Shown one piece after another: positions 27,287 through 36,701 of a stretch of 64,000 bases of DNA; the first letter of the stretch is position 1; the number at the start of each line of letters is the position of its first letter. Origin of the DNA: Tepidibacter sp. (lineage in GTDB: Bacteria > Bacillota > Clostridia > Peptostreptococcales > Peptostreptococcaceae); contig NZ_JAOASI010000039.1 in assembly GCF_025210165.1 (NCBI RefSeq), positions 92,868 through 156,867 on the forward strand, given 5' to 3'. The notes under the pieces are model-generated. The model saw only the letters and a list, made by a program, of their open reading frames with translations, had not been told where the DNA came from and searched no databases. The position numbers were made by a program, and so were the translations under genes.

Positions 27287-27308
27287 GTCAAACCATATAT
27301 AGTTTGAC
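27287..27308 (-). terminator. Riboswitch expression-platform terminator
   Basis: GTCAAAC pairs with GTTTGAC and is followed by a T-run on the minus strand. The preceding CCAGAGG complements the aptamer P1 strand CCTCTGG at 27409-27415, so ligand-stabilised P1 would free or block this hairpin. Confidence 0.8.
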
Positions 27309-27335
27309 CTCTGGAATGTATTCTAATAAGAATAA

Positions 27336-27455
27336 TCTCTGTCCTTTTACCTGAGAGTTTGACTAAACATGTTAGCTTTCCCCTTCGGTGCTCGTTACTG
27401 AGTCTCTCCAGAGGTTCGTCTGATAACGCTTTTTCATTATCTTCATCCGAACTAT
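27336..27455 (-). promoter_or_regulatory. Glycine riboswitch (single aptamer with ghost-aptamer hairpin)
   Basis: Read on the minus strand the core has the hallmark segments ACGAACCTCTGGAGAG, CACCGAAGGGG and AACTCTCAGGTAAAAGGAC. Only one full aptamer is present; 5' of it the hairpin GATAATG/CGTTATC with flanking GATGA and AGACGA fits the leader kink-turn and ghost aptamer of singlet riboswitches. It precedes the AGCS symporter by about 130 bp. Confidence 0.93.
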
Positions 27456-27554
27456 TTAATTAATAATATTATACTTTACAACTTAAACAAATGTCAATGC
27501 ATTTTTCTTAATTTTCTAACAATTTGAATTTTTTACCATTTAATCAATTTTCTC

Positions 27555-27589
27555 AAAAAAATACGCCTATAAATATGGCGTATTTTTTT
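27555..27589 (-). terminator. Terminator of the topoisomerase operon
   Basis: AAAAAAATACGCC pairs exactly with GGCGTATTTTTTT around nine bases; it overlaps the last base pair of the parC-like stop codon and has a T-run on both strands. Confidence 0.85.
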
Positions 27590-29660
27590 AATCTATTATT
27601 TTTACATCAGTCATATAACTTCTCTTCCCAAGCTTTAAAACTTCTATACCTTTAGAAGTTTTAGTAGTTTGAACCTCTATATCCTTGGTATTTATAACCG
27701 ATGCTTTTTTATTATTTTTATAAATCTCTAATTTAACATCATTTTTTATATAAAGCATACGAACTAATTCTGACTTATCAGAATAAGCCTTTACAAGCTT
27801 TCTTCTATTAGTTTTAGTCTTGTAATTTTCTATATGAGTTTTAGCTATCTTAGCATCCTTAAAGCAATAAAGCATATAACCCTCATAATTATTAGAAAGG
27901 CACATATATATAATACTTTCATCTTGCTTTAGCTTTAATATATTAGTCAAATACTCTCCTAAAGAACTAGCCTTACAATCAACAATATCATAAACTTTTA
28001 ATTTATATAAATTTTGCTTATTTGAAAAAAGCAAAATTTCATCCTTATTATTAGCATCTATCTCTTGTATTATAAAATCATCATCTTTCAGTTTTTGCTC
28101 TGAAAAAGATCTAAGAGAAGCAAGAGATATCTTCTTAAAGTAATTTTCATTAGTTAAAAATAGCTTAACATTATAATCATTTATTAAATGCTCATCTTTT
28201 ATTTCTTTTATATCTTCATTACTTATTATTTCAGTTTTTCTAGGTTTTTTATATTTTTTAGAAACCTCTTTTAATTCTTTTATTATTATATTCTTTATTT
28301 TTTTATCGCTTTTAATAGTCTCGTGAAGATTTTTCAAATCAGACTGTAACGTCTTTATATTATTTAACTGCTTTAATATATATTCTTTATTTAAATTTCT
28401 AAGCTTTATTTCAGCTATGTATTCCGCTTGAATTTCATCTATATTAAATCCTTTAATTAAATTAGGTATAACCTCTTTATCCTCTTTAGTATTTCTAATT
28501 ATATCAATAGCTTTGTCTATATCAAGAAGTATCTTTTCAAGCCCTAATAAAAGGTGCAATCTATCTGTCTTTTTCCCTATATCATATTGTAGATATCCCT
28601 TTATGCAATCAATTCTAAAATCAACCCATTCTCTTAAAACCTCTTTTATCCCTAATACCTTTGGTTGTCCATTTATTAACATATTAAAATTGCAAGAAAA
28701 ACTGTCTTCAAGAGTAGTCATCTTATAAAGCTTATGCATAAGTAAGTCTACATCTGTATTTCTTTTTAAATCTAAAGTAATCTTAAGACCTTTTAAATCT
28801 GTTTCATCTCTAACATCTGATATTTCTTTAATTTTATTATCTTTAACAAGGTCTATTACCTTATCTATTATAGTCTCTATATTCGTAGTATAAGGAATCT
28901 CATATATTTCTATGCAGTTGTTCTTCTTATCATATCTATGCTTAGCTCGTAATTTAAAGCTTCCTCTTCCTGTTTCATATATCTTTTTCATTTGATCTTT
29001 TGAATATATTATATATCCACCTGTTGAAAAATCAGGAGCCTTTATATAATCAGTTATATCTATATCTTCATTCTTAATATAATTTATAGTAGCAGTACAT
29101 ACCTCTTCTAAATTAAAACTACATATACTGCTCGACATACCAACAGCTATACCTTGATTTGCATTTACAAGTACATTAGGATATGTTGTAGGTAAAAGCA
29201 CTGGTTCTTTTAAGGTTCCATCATAATTGTCTACAAACTTAACAGTATTCTTATCTATATCCTTAAAAATTTCCTTACACAAATCATCCAATTTTACCTC
29301 TGTATATCTAGGTGCTGCAAAGCTCATATCTTTGGAATATTTTTTACCAAAGTTTCCTTTAGAATCTATAAATGGGTGAAGTAAAGAATCATTTCCTCTT
29401 GTCAATCTAACTAGTGTCTCATATATAGCCATATCACCATGAGGATTTAACTTCATAGTCTGTCCAACAACATTTGCAGACTTTGTTTTATTGGAATTTA
29501 AAAGCCCCATTTTATACATAGTATACAAAAGCTTTCTATGACTTGGCTTAAAACCATCTATCTCTGGAATAGCTCTTGAAACTATTACACTCATAGCATA
29601 TGGCATATAATTTTCTTGTAGTGTTTCTGTAATCCTTTGTTTATCTATATTTTCAACCAT
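27588..29660 (-). CDS. Type IIA topoisomerase subunit A (ParC-like)
   Basis: 690-aa breakage-reunion subunit. The catalytic Tyr is Tyr119 in FAAPRYTEVKL; the DNA gate has IPEIDGFKPSHRKLLYTM and ANVVGQTMKLNPHGDMAIYE. The coiled coil is near residues 360-470 and a short degenerate C-terminal domain follows with no GyrA box, pointing to a ParC-type rather than gyrase subunit. Where GyrA/ParC carry HPHGDS, this protein has NPHGDM (Met77 at the quinolone-site Ser). 15 bp downstream of the ParE-like gene, so both form one complex. Whether the cell also has gyrase cannot be seen here. Confidence 0.85.
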   Translation of the reverse strand: MVENIDKQRITETLQENYMPYAMSVIVSRAIPEIDGFKPSHRKLLYTMYKMGLLNSNKTKSANVVGQTMKLNPHGDMAIYETLVRLTRGNDSLLHPFIDSKGNFGKKYSKDMSFAAPRYTEVKLDDLCKEIFKDIDKNTVKFVDNYDGTLKEPVLLPTTYPNVLVNANQGIAVGMSSSICSFNLEEVCTATINYIKNEDIDITDYIKAPDFSTGGYIIYSKDQMKKIYETGRGSFKLRAKHRYDKKNNCIEIYEIPYTTNIETIIDKVIDLVKDNKIKEISDVRDETDLKGLKITLDLKRNTDVDLLMHKLYKMTTLEDSFSCNFNMLINGQPKVLGIKEVLREWVDFRIDCIKGYLQYDIGKKTDRLHLLLGLEKILLDIDKAIDIIRNTKEDKEVIPNLIKGFNIDEIQAEYIAEIKLRNLNKEYILKQLNNIKTLQSDLKNLHETIKSDKKIKNIIIKELKEVSKKYKKPRKTEIISNEDIKEIKDEHLINDYNVKLFLTNENYFKKISLASLRSFSEQKLKDDDFIIQEIDANNKDEILLFSNKQNLYKLKVYDIVDCKASSLGEYLTNILKLKQDESIIYMCLSNNYEGYMLYCFKDAKIAKTHIENYKTKTNRRKLVKAYSDKSELVRMLYIKNDVKLEIYKNNKKASVINTKDIEVQTTKTSKGIEVLKLGKRSYMTDVKIID

Positions 29661-29675
29661 AATTCTTCACTCCCC

Positions 29676-31646
29676 TTAACTAACATCTGTCATATCCATG
29701 TACTTATGTCCATACTCAGCTATGAATCTTTTTCTTCCTTTAATATCGTCCCCTAATAGCATATCAAATACCTCTTGTGTTTTCTTAACATCTTCAGGAA
29801 GAACTTGAATAAGCCTTCTACTTTCAGGATTCATAGTAGTTTGCCACATCATTTCAGGCTCATTTTCACCAAGTCCCTTGGACCTTTGTATAGTGTATTT
29901 ACCCTTTATCTTAGACAATATACTATTCTTTTCCTTTTCATTATAAGCAAAATAAGTTTTTCTTGAAGTATTTATTTCAAATAATGGAGATTCAGCTATG
30001 TATACCTTTCCCTCTTCTATTAACATAGGTACTAATCTATAAAGCATTGTAAGTATAAGCGTTCTAATTTGGAATCCATCTACATCTGCATCGGTACATA
30101 TTATAACCTTATCCCAATTCAAATTATTCATATCAAAAGTATTTAGATCCTTATTATGCTTAGACTCTATTTGAACACCACATCCAAGAACCTTTAATAG
30201 ATCCGTTATTATATCATTCTTGAATATCTTATCATAATCAGCTTTAAGACAATTAAGTATTTTTCCTCTAACAGGTATTATTGCTTGAAATTCTGAATCT
30301 CTTCCCATTTTACAAGAACCAAGTGCAGAATCTCCCTCAACTATAAATAATTCTCTTTTACTAATATCCTTGGTTCTACAATCAACAAACTTCTTTACCC
30401 TGTTTTTTATATCTATATTTCCACCTAACTGCTTTTTAATATTTATTCTCGTTTTTTCAGCTTTTTCTCTACTTCTCTTATTAACTAGAACTTGTTCACA
30501 TATTTTATTTGCTTCTAATTTATTCTCTATAAAATATATTTCTAACTTTTCTTTTAATAGGCTCGTTATAGCTTCTTGTATAAATTTATTCGTTATAGAT
30601 TTTTTAGTTTGATTTTCATAACTTGTGATTGTAGAAAATGAATTTGTAACTATTATTAAACTATCTGATATATCTACAAAGCTTATCTTCTTCTCACCTT
30701 TATTATACTTGTTATTATCCTTTAGATACTTGTCTATCATATATATAAATGCGTTCTTAACCGCCTTATCAGGAGATCCTCCATATTCTAAGAAACTTGA
30801 GTTATGGTAATATTCAATCAAATTAACTTCATTATTAAAACAAAACCCTACCTGAACCTTAAGCTTATACTCAGGCTTGTCCTCTCTATCTCTACCACGT
30901 CTTTCATCTTCATATAACTGAACCTCAGTAAATCCTTTTGAGTCATTTATCTCATTTATATAATCCAAGATCCCATTTTCATAGCAATATTCGTAATTTT
31001 CATCATCCTCTTCATCATAAAGCTTGAATTTAAGATTTGAATTTACTATAGCCTGTTTTTTAATTACATCTTTATAATAGTCTATATCTATTTTTATATC
31101 TGTAAACACCTCTATATCAGGCTTCCACTTTATTATAGTTCCAGTATGCTTATAATCGCACTTTTCTTTTTTAAGACCGCCTATATTCTCACCTTTTTCA
31201 AAATGAAGATCGTACTTATATCCGTCTCTATAAACAGTAACATCCATATATTCTGAGCTATATTGAGTAGCACAGCTTCCAAGTCCATTAAGTCCTAAGC
31301 TAAATTCATAATTTTCACCTGAATTATTTTTATACTTACCACCTGCATATAATTCACAAAATACTAGCTCCCAATTGTATCTTTCTTCTTTTTCATTATA
31401 ATCAAGAGGTATCCCTCTACCTCTATCCTTTATTATTATAGAATTATCAATACATCTTGTTATCTCAATTATATTTCCAAAGCCTTCTCTTGCCTCATCT
31501 ATAGAATTTGATAATATTTCAAACACAGAGTGCTTACATCCTTCAATACCATCTGAGCCAAATATCACACTAGGTCTTAATCTAACTCTGTCTGCACCCT
31601 TAAGAGATGATATACTATTATTCCCATAGTCATTATTTTTGTTCAT
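29676..31646 (-). CDS. Type IIA topoisomerase subunit B (ParE-like ATPase)
   Basis: 656-aa ATPase subunit. GHKL motifs: LSNSIDEAREGFGN, IKDRGRGIPLDYN, GLNGLGSCATQ. TOPRIM motifs: LFIVEGDSALGSCKM (catalytic Glu), CTDADVDGFQIRTLIL (metal Asp pair) and QRSKGLGENEPEMMW. It lacks the long GyrB insert. ATG 31646 is chosen since AGGTGGT lies just upstream; the GTG 12 bases earlier is that site itself. First gene of a two-gene operon with the ParC-like subunit; a SigA-type promoter is at 31682-31710. Confidence 0.88.
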   Translation of the reverse strand: MNKNNDYGNNSISSLKGADRVRLRPSVIFGSDGIEGCKHSVFEILSNSIDEAREGFGNIIEITRCIDNSIIIKDRGRGIPLDYNEKEERYNWELVFCELYAGGKYKNNSGENYEFSLGLNGLGSCATQYSSEYMDVTVYRDGYKYDLHFEKGENIGGLKKEKCDYKHTGTIIKWKPDIEVFTDIKIDIDYYKDVIKKQAIVNSNLKFKLYDEEDDENYEYCYENGILDYINEINDSKGFTEVQLYEDERRGRDREDKPEYKLKVQVGFCFNNEVNLIEYYHNSSFLEYGGSPDKAVKNAFIYMIDKYLKDNNKYNKGEKKISFVDISDSLIIVTNSFSTITSYENQTKKSITNKFIQEAITSLLKEKLEIYFIENKLEANKICEQVLVNKRSREKAEKTRINIKKQLGGNIDIKNRVKKFVDCRTKDISKRELFIVEGDSALGSCKMGRDSEFQAIIPVRGKILNCLKADYDKIFKNDIITDLLKVLGCGVQIESKHNKDLNTFDMNNLNWDKVIICTDADVDGFQIRTLILTMLYRLVPMLIEEGKVYIAESPLFEINTSRKTYFAYNEKEKNSILSKIKGKYTIQRSKGLGENEPEMMWQTTMNPESRRLIQVLPEDVKKTQEVFDMLLGDDIKGRKRFIAEYGHKYMDMTDVS

Positions 31647-31681
31647 ATATACTACCACCTTCTATTTTGATTTCCTATTTT

Positions 31682-31710
31682 ACACTACACAAAACCTATG
31701 TTCGTGTCAA
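31682..31710 (-). promoter_or_regulatory. SigA-type promoter for the topoisomerase operon
   Basis: TTGACA, 17 nt, TAGTGT on the minus strand, with the -10 about 36 nt before the start codon. The -35 is perfect, the -10 weak. Confidence 0.4.
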
Positions 31711-31828
31711 GATTAATATTATATTATATATAATTTAAATTATATGAATTTAACTATTTTTAGAGTTAATAATACATAGTATAATTATTTAAAATACTAA
31801 AATTTTACTTACAGGAGGTGTTTCCTTG

Positions 31829-34800
31829 ATGAAAAAAGATATTGCAGTAGATATACATAAAGAAATACTAAATTCTATATCTAATCTAGATTTTTCAGAC
31901 AATATATCGCATTTATCTTTAACAAATAATGTAGATAATTATTTATTCGTAGTAAATATAAATAATATGATAAAAAATCAAGATTATACATGCAAATCTA
32001 TCTTAAATCTTTGCCAAAATATATTAGACAATATTTATCCAAATTTAAGTAAATCTAATTGGCTAAACTATACCTACAACATGCTTTTATACAAATCATT
32101 TCCAGACTCTGTAGAAATAAGCTCCAATGATATTTGTGAAAATATAAAACTTGGTTGTAAAATATATATAGAGATTATCAGAGTATTTTGTAAATACGAA
32201 AAGTTATCTAATATTTCAAGCTTTTATATACAATATCCTCTAAATTTCTTAGATAAAAATGAAATTGATTTACTTGATTCAAAATCAGAATATAAACGTT
32301 TTATAAGATATTTTAATAATGAGTACATATATGAAATGATGAAACTAAACCAAGAAATACTAGGCCATAATACACTAGACCACATATGTGGTGTTCACCA
32401 TCTAGTTCTTAGTATAGCACGACAAATAAAAAATTTAGGTGTTCCTATAGACTTAGGAAGAGTTTCAGGAAGTGCTGCTGGTCATGATCTCGGGAAATTC
32501 GGTTGCAAAAAAAGCGAGTCAAAAAGAGTAGCTTATCTTCATTATTATTATACCGATAAATGGTTTAAAAAACATCATATAACCTATATTGGTCATATCG
32601 CTCTTAATCACTCTGTTTGGGACCTTGAGCTTGAAAATCTATCTATAGAATCCCTTATACTAATATACTGTGATTTTCGTGTTAAAAATAATAATAAGTT
32701 CCAAATGAATATATTTAGTTTAAAAGAGTCTTTTGATATTATACTTCAAAAACTAGACAATGTGGATGATTTGAAGAAAAAAAGATACTCAAAGGTTTAT
32801 GCAAAACTTAAGGATTTTGAGGATTATTTAATACATATAGGTGTAGATTTAGGATATGAATATATAAAATCTGATAAAGCTAACAAGCCATACTACTCTT
32901 TAATAAGTGGAGATAGTATAATAAGTAACATAAAATATTTGTCAGTTCATCACAATATAAACTTGATGCATAAGCTTAGAAACGAGCATTCACTTAATTA
33001 TATATTAGAGATTGCAAGAAGTGCAAGCGATGAAGATAATATAAGAAAATATCTTCAAGTTTTTGAAGAGTATTCCACTTATTTGACTCAGAACCAAAAA
33101 ATAATAATGCTAAAATTTTTATATGAGAATTTAGTCCATACTGACGAAGATATAAGAAAGCAATGTGCATATTTAATAGGTAATTTAATAGCAGTATTTG
33201 ATGAAAATTACAGAAAAGAAATACCTAGTGATGTTAAATTAAATAACCCTCTTACCACTAGCTATTCTCTTTTATATGATTATTTAAATTTATTTATAAA
33301 TCCAGATCATAAGATAATAGATATTCATAAAAAATGGATAGGATATAATATATCTGTTATGATTTCTTCATTATTTAGTAACTGCAATAAGTCTCAAGTC
33401 AAAAACTATAAAAGCATAATATTTAGCTATTATAAAAAATACTTTAATAAAAATAACAGTATTCAGCTTTATTTAATAAATGCAATAAAATATATACCTA
33501 CAACAAGTGATGATTCTATAATTGTAGATTATATATTACCTTCTTTAAACAGTAATAACGATAACATAAGAATATCTGCTTTAAATATAGTTTATATACT
33601 TTTGAATAAAGAAAATAATAATTTGAATTCAAATAAAGATATATACGAATTTTTCAAAACAAATACATTTAAATCACAGATACCAGCAGAAAATTTCTTA
33701 AAATTTAAGATTTCAACTAAACTAAACTTGAAAGATATTGCTTTAAACAAGTATAAATCAATTTATTTGAGTGATGAATCTAAAATAGGAAACATATTTT
33801 TAAGCAACTTAAAGACCTTAACTCCTTGGATTATAAAAAAGATTAATATAGATTTATTATTTGAATACAATGTGAAAAATCTGAACAATATGGCTTATAC
33901 AGCTATGCACTTTTGTAATCTTTTAAAGGTTAGTAGTATAGAAGGGGTTAGAAATTCCGCTGGGAAAAACATCATAAAAATAATGCCTTACCTCTCTCTT
34001 GAAGAAAGAAATGATATTGCAATAGAACTACTTAGATCTCTTGAAATAGAAAAATATCAGTTTAGTAAGTATATACCTGATTATTTAGGTGAAATTATAC
34101 TTTATCTTCAACCAATTGAGTTAGATGAAATTATAGATGATTTTGCTCAAAAGATAAAACAATCAAACAATCAAATATCATCTCTAATCCTTGAAACTAT
34201 TGGAATAACTTTGAAGAATTACCCTAAATACAAGAATAGATTCTCAGAAGATGAAGATATTTCAAATAAAAGACTTATAAAGATTTTAGGTATTTTATTA
34301 AATGGACTTGCTCATTATGATTACAATATTAAGCAAACTTCGTTTAGAGTTATAGGAAGGCATATATTTGCATCTAAAAAACTTGATATGGAGAATAAGA
34401 AAAATATATTTAAAATTATAGCTAAAAAGCTCTTAGTTTTAGTAGATTCAGTTGAAGCAAAGGATATAGTATTTTTTACTAATGCCGCTGCCTTAACTCA
34501 AGTATATAGATTTATAAATGAATATACATTTGCAAAGAAAGATATATCAATACAGGTTCCTTCTAAAATAGCTTTTTTTCCAGGAACCTTCGACCCGTTC
34601 TCTATTGGTCACAAAGAAATTGCTAAAAATATACAAAATTTAGGATTTGAAGTTTATCTTTCTGTAGATGAATTCTCTTGGTCAAAAAAAGCTCAGCCTA
34701 ATTTATTTAGGCGAAATATAATAAATATGTCTATAGCTAATGAGCCTAATATTTACTTATATCCAGAAGATATGCCTATTAATATTTCAAACCCTAAAGA

Positions 34801-36685
34801 TTTAAAAATACTTAGTGAAAGTTTTCCTAATTCTGATATTTCTATAGTAATAGGAAGTGATGTCATACTAAATGCATCAGCATATAAAAAACCTGTTTCT
34901 GATTATTCTATACATAATTTTTCTCATATAATTTTCAAAAGAAATATCAAAGATTCTACTACTCTTGATAATAAACTTAAATCTGAAATTGACAACCTAG
35001 AAAAAGATGCTATCTTACTTAATTTACCTGCTCAGTATGAAGATGTAAGCTCTAGCCAAATAAGAGATTATATAGATGAAGATAGAAACATTTCAGAACT
35101 TTTAGATCCACTTGCTCAGAAATATATATATGAAAAAGGATTGTACCAAAGAGAACCTCAATATAAATCACTTATAAAAACTATGTCTATAGATATACAT
35201 ATAACTAAAGATATATCCAATGATTTAATAGATAGAATAGATTCTGAATTTTTTAATGGCAATAATTACAATATAAAAAAACTTTATAATAATTTAAAAG
35301 CATATAACTCAAGAATATTATATATACAAGATTCTAGTAAAAATAATAAACTATTAGGATTTTGCTTATTCCACCAATTGAACTGGACTATGCTTTATAA
35401 GGAGTTTAAAAACCACGCTACATCTGAATATGTTCGCCAAAATGCCATCGGAAAAGCCTTTGTAATTGACTATATATCGTGTTTAAAAGACCATAAAATA
35501 AAAAACCTAGAACAAATATTAATAACAGAAGTTCTATCTTTTTGTATTAAAAGAGATTATACTTATGCCATATATAAAACTACAGATAACTATAATTTTA
35601 CTAAATCTATCAAAGATACATTGAAACTTCAAGGATTTTTAGAAATATTGGAGCCAGATTTAGATCCTATTTATATAGTTAATATGACAAACCCTTGTGT
35701 ATTGACTTTAGATGTTGAATCTTTTATAAAGGCTCCCTTTGTAGATAGTCACAATGTAAGAAAAACTATATTAAAATCTAGAAAAAAACTTCAAGAGGCA
35801 CTCAGCTCAATCTATCCTGGAAATCTTGTATTGTCTTTTGATAAAACAGTTTTATATGAGAATTTAATAAGAAAAGTATGTAAGGAAAATAAAGTACCTC
35901 CTATAAGCTTAGAACCTAGAAAATTAGGAGATTCTATGTGTGTTCCATTTGGTAACCTTTTAAAAGGAATTGTTGTTCCAAATACAGTTACCAAATCTCT
36001 TCATACAGAAAAATTATTTAATCCTAGCTTAACCGATTTTTCTATTGCTTCATACCCTTACTACCTAGATCTTCAAAGTCAGATTAAAACAATATCATCA
36101 TTTAATAGAAATGTAATTCTTATAGATGATATTTTGAATAAAGGCTATAGAATAAAAGCTATAGATCCTATATTTAAGGAGCAAAATGTAAACGTTAATA
36201 AAATTATAGTAGGTATTTTATCAGGTAGAGGTAAAGAACTTATGGATATTCAAAATAGAGCTGTAGATTGTGCTTATTTTATTCCAAATTTAAGATTGTG
36301 GTTCAATGAATATGCAATGTATCCATTCATCGGAGGAGATACTTTATGGAGAGGAGCAGCTCCTGAAAGAAATTTAATTCCTTCTATTAATATGCTCTTA
36401 CCTTACACCTCTTTACCTTTTGTAAAAAATGCATCTAAAGAGTCTTTATACAATCTATCAAGAACTTGTATACAAAACTCTATAGATATATTAAAAGCTA
36501 TAGAAAAAGAATACGAAAAGATACACAAGCGTAAACTCACTCTAGATCATCTAGGAGAAGTCTTAAAGTCTCCTAGGTATGTGGATCATGGTAAAAATAT
36601 GAATTATGATTTAAATTTAAATCCATCTCATTATTTAGAAAACGACTTAGAACTTTTGAAACGTATGAAAAATATAATAGTTTAG
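31829..36685 (+). CDS. Giant fusion: HD hydrolase + helical repeats + NadD-like nucleotidyltransferase + GNAT-like + PRTase-like
   Basis: 1618 aa, cytosolic. Residues ~170-290: HD domain (LDHICGVHH, AAGHDLGKFG, LILIYCDF metal ligands). Residues ~300-910: helical HEAT/ARM-like repeats (DIRKQCAYLIGNLI). Residues ~912-1105: adenylyl/cytidylyltransferase fold close to NadD (FFPGTFDPFSIGH, IVIGSDVI, and VSSSQIRDYI matching NadD ISSTxIR). Residues ~1120-1280: GNAT-like. Residues ~1310-1540: phosphoribosyltransferase-like, PRPP motif VILIDDILNKGYR. Start ATG 31829 (AGGAGGTG 8 nt upstream) rather than TTG 31826. First of a three-gene operon. HD plus NadD echoes the nadD-yqeK pairing. The product made is unknown. 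Confidence 0.75.
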   Translation: MKKDIAVDIHKEILNSISNLDFSDNISHLSLTNNVDNYLFVVNINNMIKNQDYTCKSILNLCQNILDNIYPNLSKSNWLNYTYNMLLYKSFPDSVEISSNDICENIKLGCKIYIEIIRVFCKYEKLSNISSFYIQYPLNFLDKNEIDLLDSKSEYKRFIRYFNNEYIYEMMKLNQEILGHNTLDHICGVHHLVLSIARQIKNLGVPIDLGRVSGSAAGHDLGKFGCKKSESKRVAYLHYYYTDKWFKKHHITYIGHIALNHSVWDLELENLSIESLILIYCDFRVKNNNKFQMNIFSLKESFDIILQKLDNVDDLKKKRYSKVYAKLKDFEDYLIHIGVDLGYEYIKSDKANKPYYSLISGDSIISNIKYLSVHHNINLMHKLRNEHSLNYILEIARSASDEDNIRKYLQVFEEYSTYLTQNQKIIMLKFLYENLVHTDEDIRKQCAYLIGNLIAVFDENYRKEIPSDVKLNNPLTTSYSLLYDYLNLFINPDHKIIDIHKKWIGYNISVMISSLFSNCNKSQVKNYKSIIFSYYKKYFNKNNSIQLYLINAIKYIPTTSDDSIIVDYILPSLNSNNDNIRISALNIVYILLNKENNNLNSNKDIYEFFKTNTFKSQIPAENFLKFKISTKLNLKDIALNKYKSIYLSDESKIGNIFLSNLKTLTPWIIKKINIDLLFEYNVKNLNNMAYTAMHFCNLLKVSSIEGVRNSAGKNIIKIMPYLSLEERNDIAIELLRSLEIEKYQFSKYIPDYLGEIILYLQPIELDEIIDDFAQKIKQSNNQISSLILETIGITLKNYPKYKNRFSEDEDISNKRLIKILGILLNGLAHYDYNIKQTSFRVIGRHIFASKKLDMENKKNIFKIIAKKLLVLVDSVEAKDIVFFTNAAALTQVYRFINEYTFAKKDISIQVPSKIAFFPGTFDPFSIGHKEIAKNIQNLGFEVYLSVDEFSWSKKAQPNLFRRNIINMSIANEPNIYLYPEDMPINISNPKDLKILSESFPNSDISIVIGSDVILNASAYKKPVSDYSIHNFSHIIFKRNIKDSTTLDNKLKSEIDNLEKDAILLNLPAQYEDVSSSQIRDYIDEDRNISELLDPLAQKYIYEKGLYQREPQYKSLIKTMSIDIHITKDISNDLIDRIDSEFFNGNNYNIKKLYNNLKAYNSRILYIQDSSKNNKLLGFCLFHQLNWTMLYKEFKNHATSEYVRQNAIGKAFVIDYISCLKDHKIKNLEQILITEVLSFCIKRDYTYAIYKTTDNYNFTKSIKDTLKLQGFLEILEPDLDPIYIVNMTNPCVLTLDVESFIKAPFVDSHNVRKTILKSRKKLQEALSSIYPGNLVLSFDKTVLYENLIRKVCKENKVPPISLEPRKLGDSMCVPFGNLLKGIVVPNTVTKSLHTEKLFNPSLTDFSIASYPYYLDLQSQIKTISSFNRNVILIDDILNKGYRIKAIDPIFKEQNVNVNKIIVGILSGRGKELMDIQNRAVDCAYFIPNLRLWFNEYAMYPFIGGDTLWRGAAPERNLIPSINMLLPYTSLPFVKNASKESLYNLSRTCIQNSIDILKAIEKEYEKIHKRKLTLDHLGEVLKSPRYVDHGKNMNYDLNLNPSHYLENDLELLKRMKNIIV

Positions 36686-36701
36686 AACTGGAGATGATTA
36701 A

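Noticed and set aside
31770..31790. CATAGTATA upstream of the giant fusion gene, like the SigK -10 elements at 8.9 and 9.4 kb
   Set aside because: No mACm -35 at 16-17 nt; it contains TATAAT and could equally be a vegetative -10, so no sporulation control is claimed.
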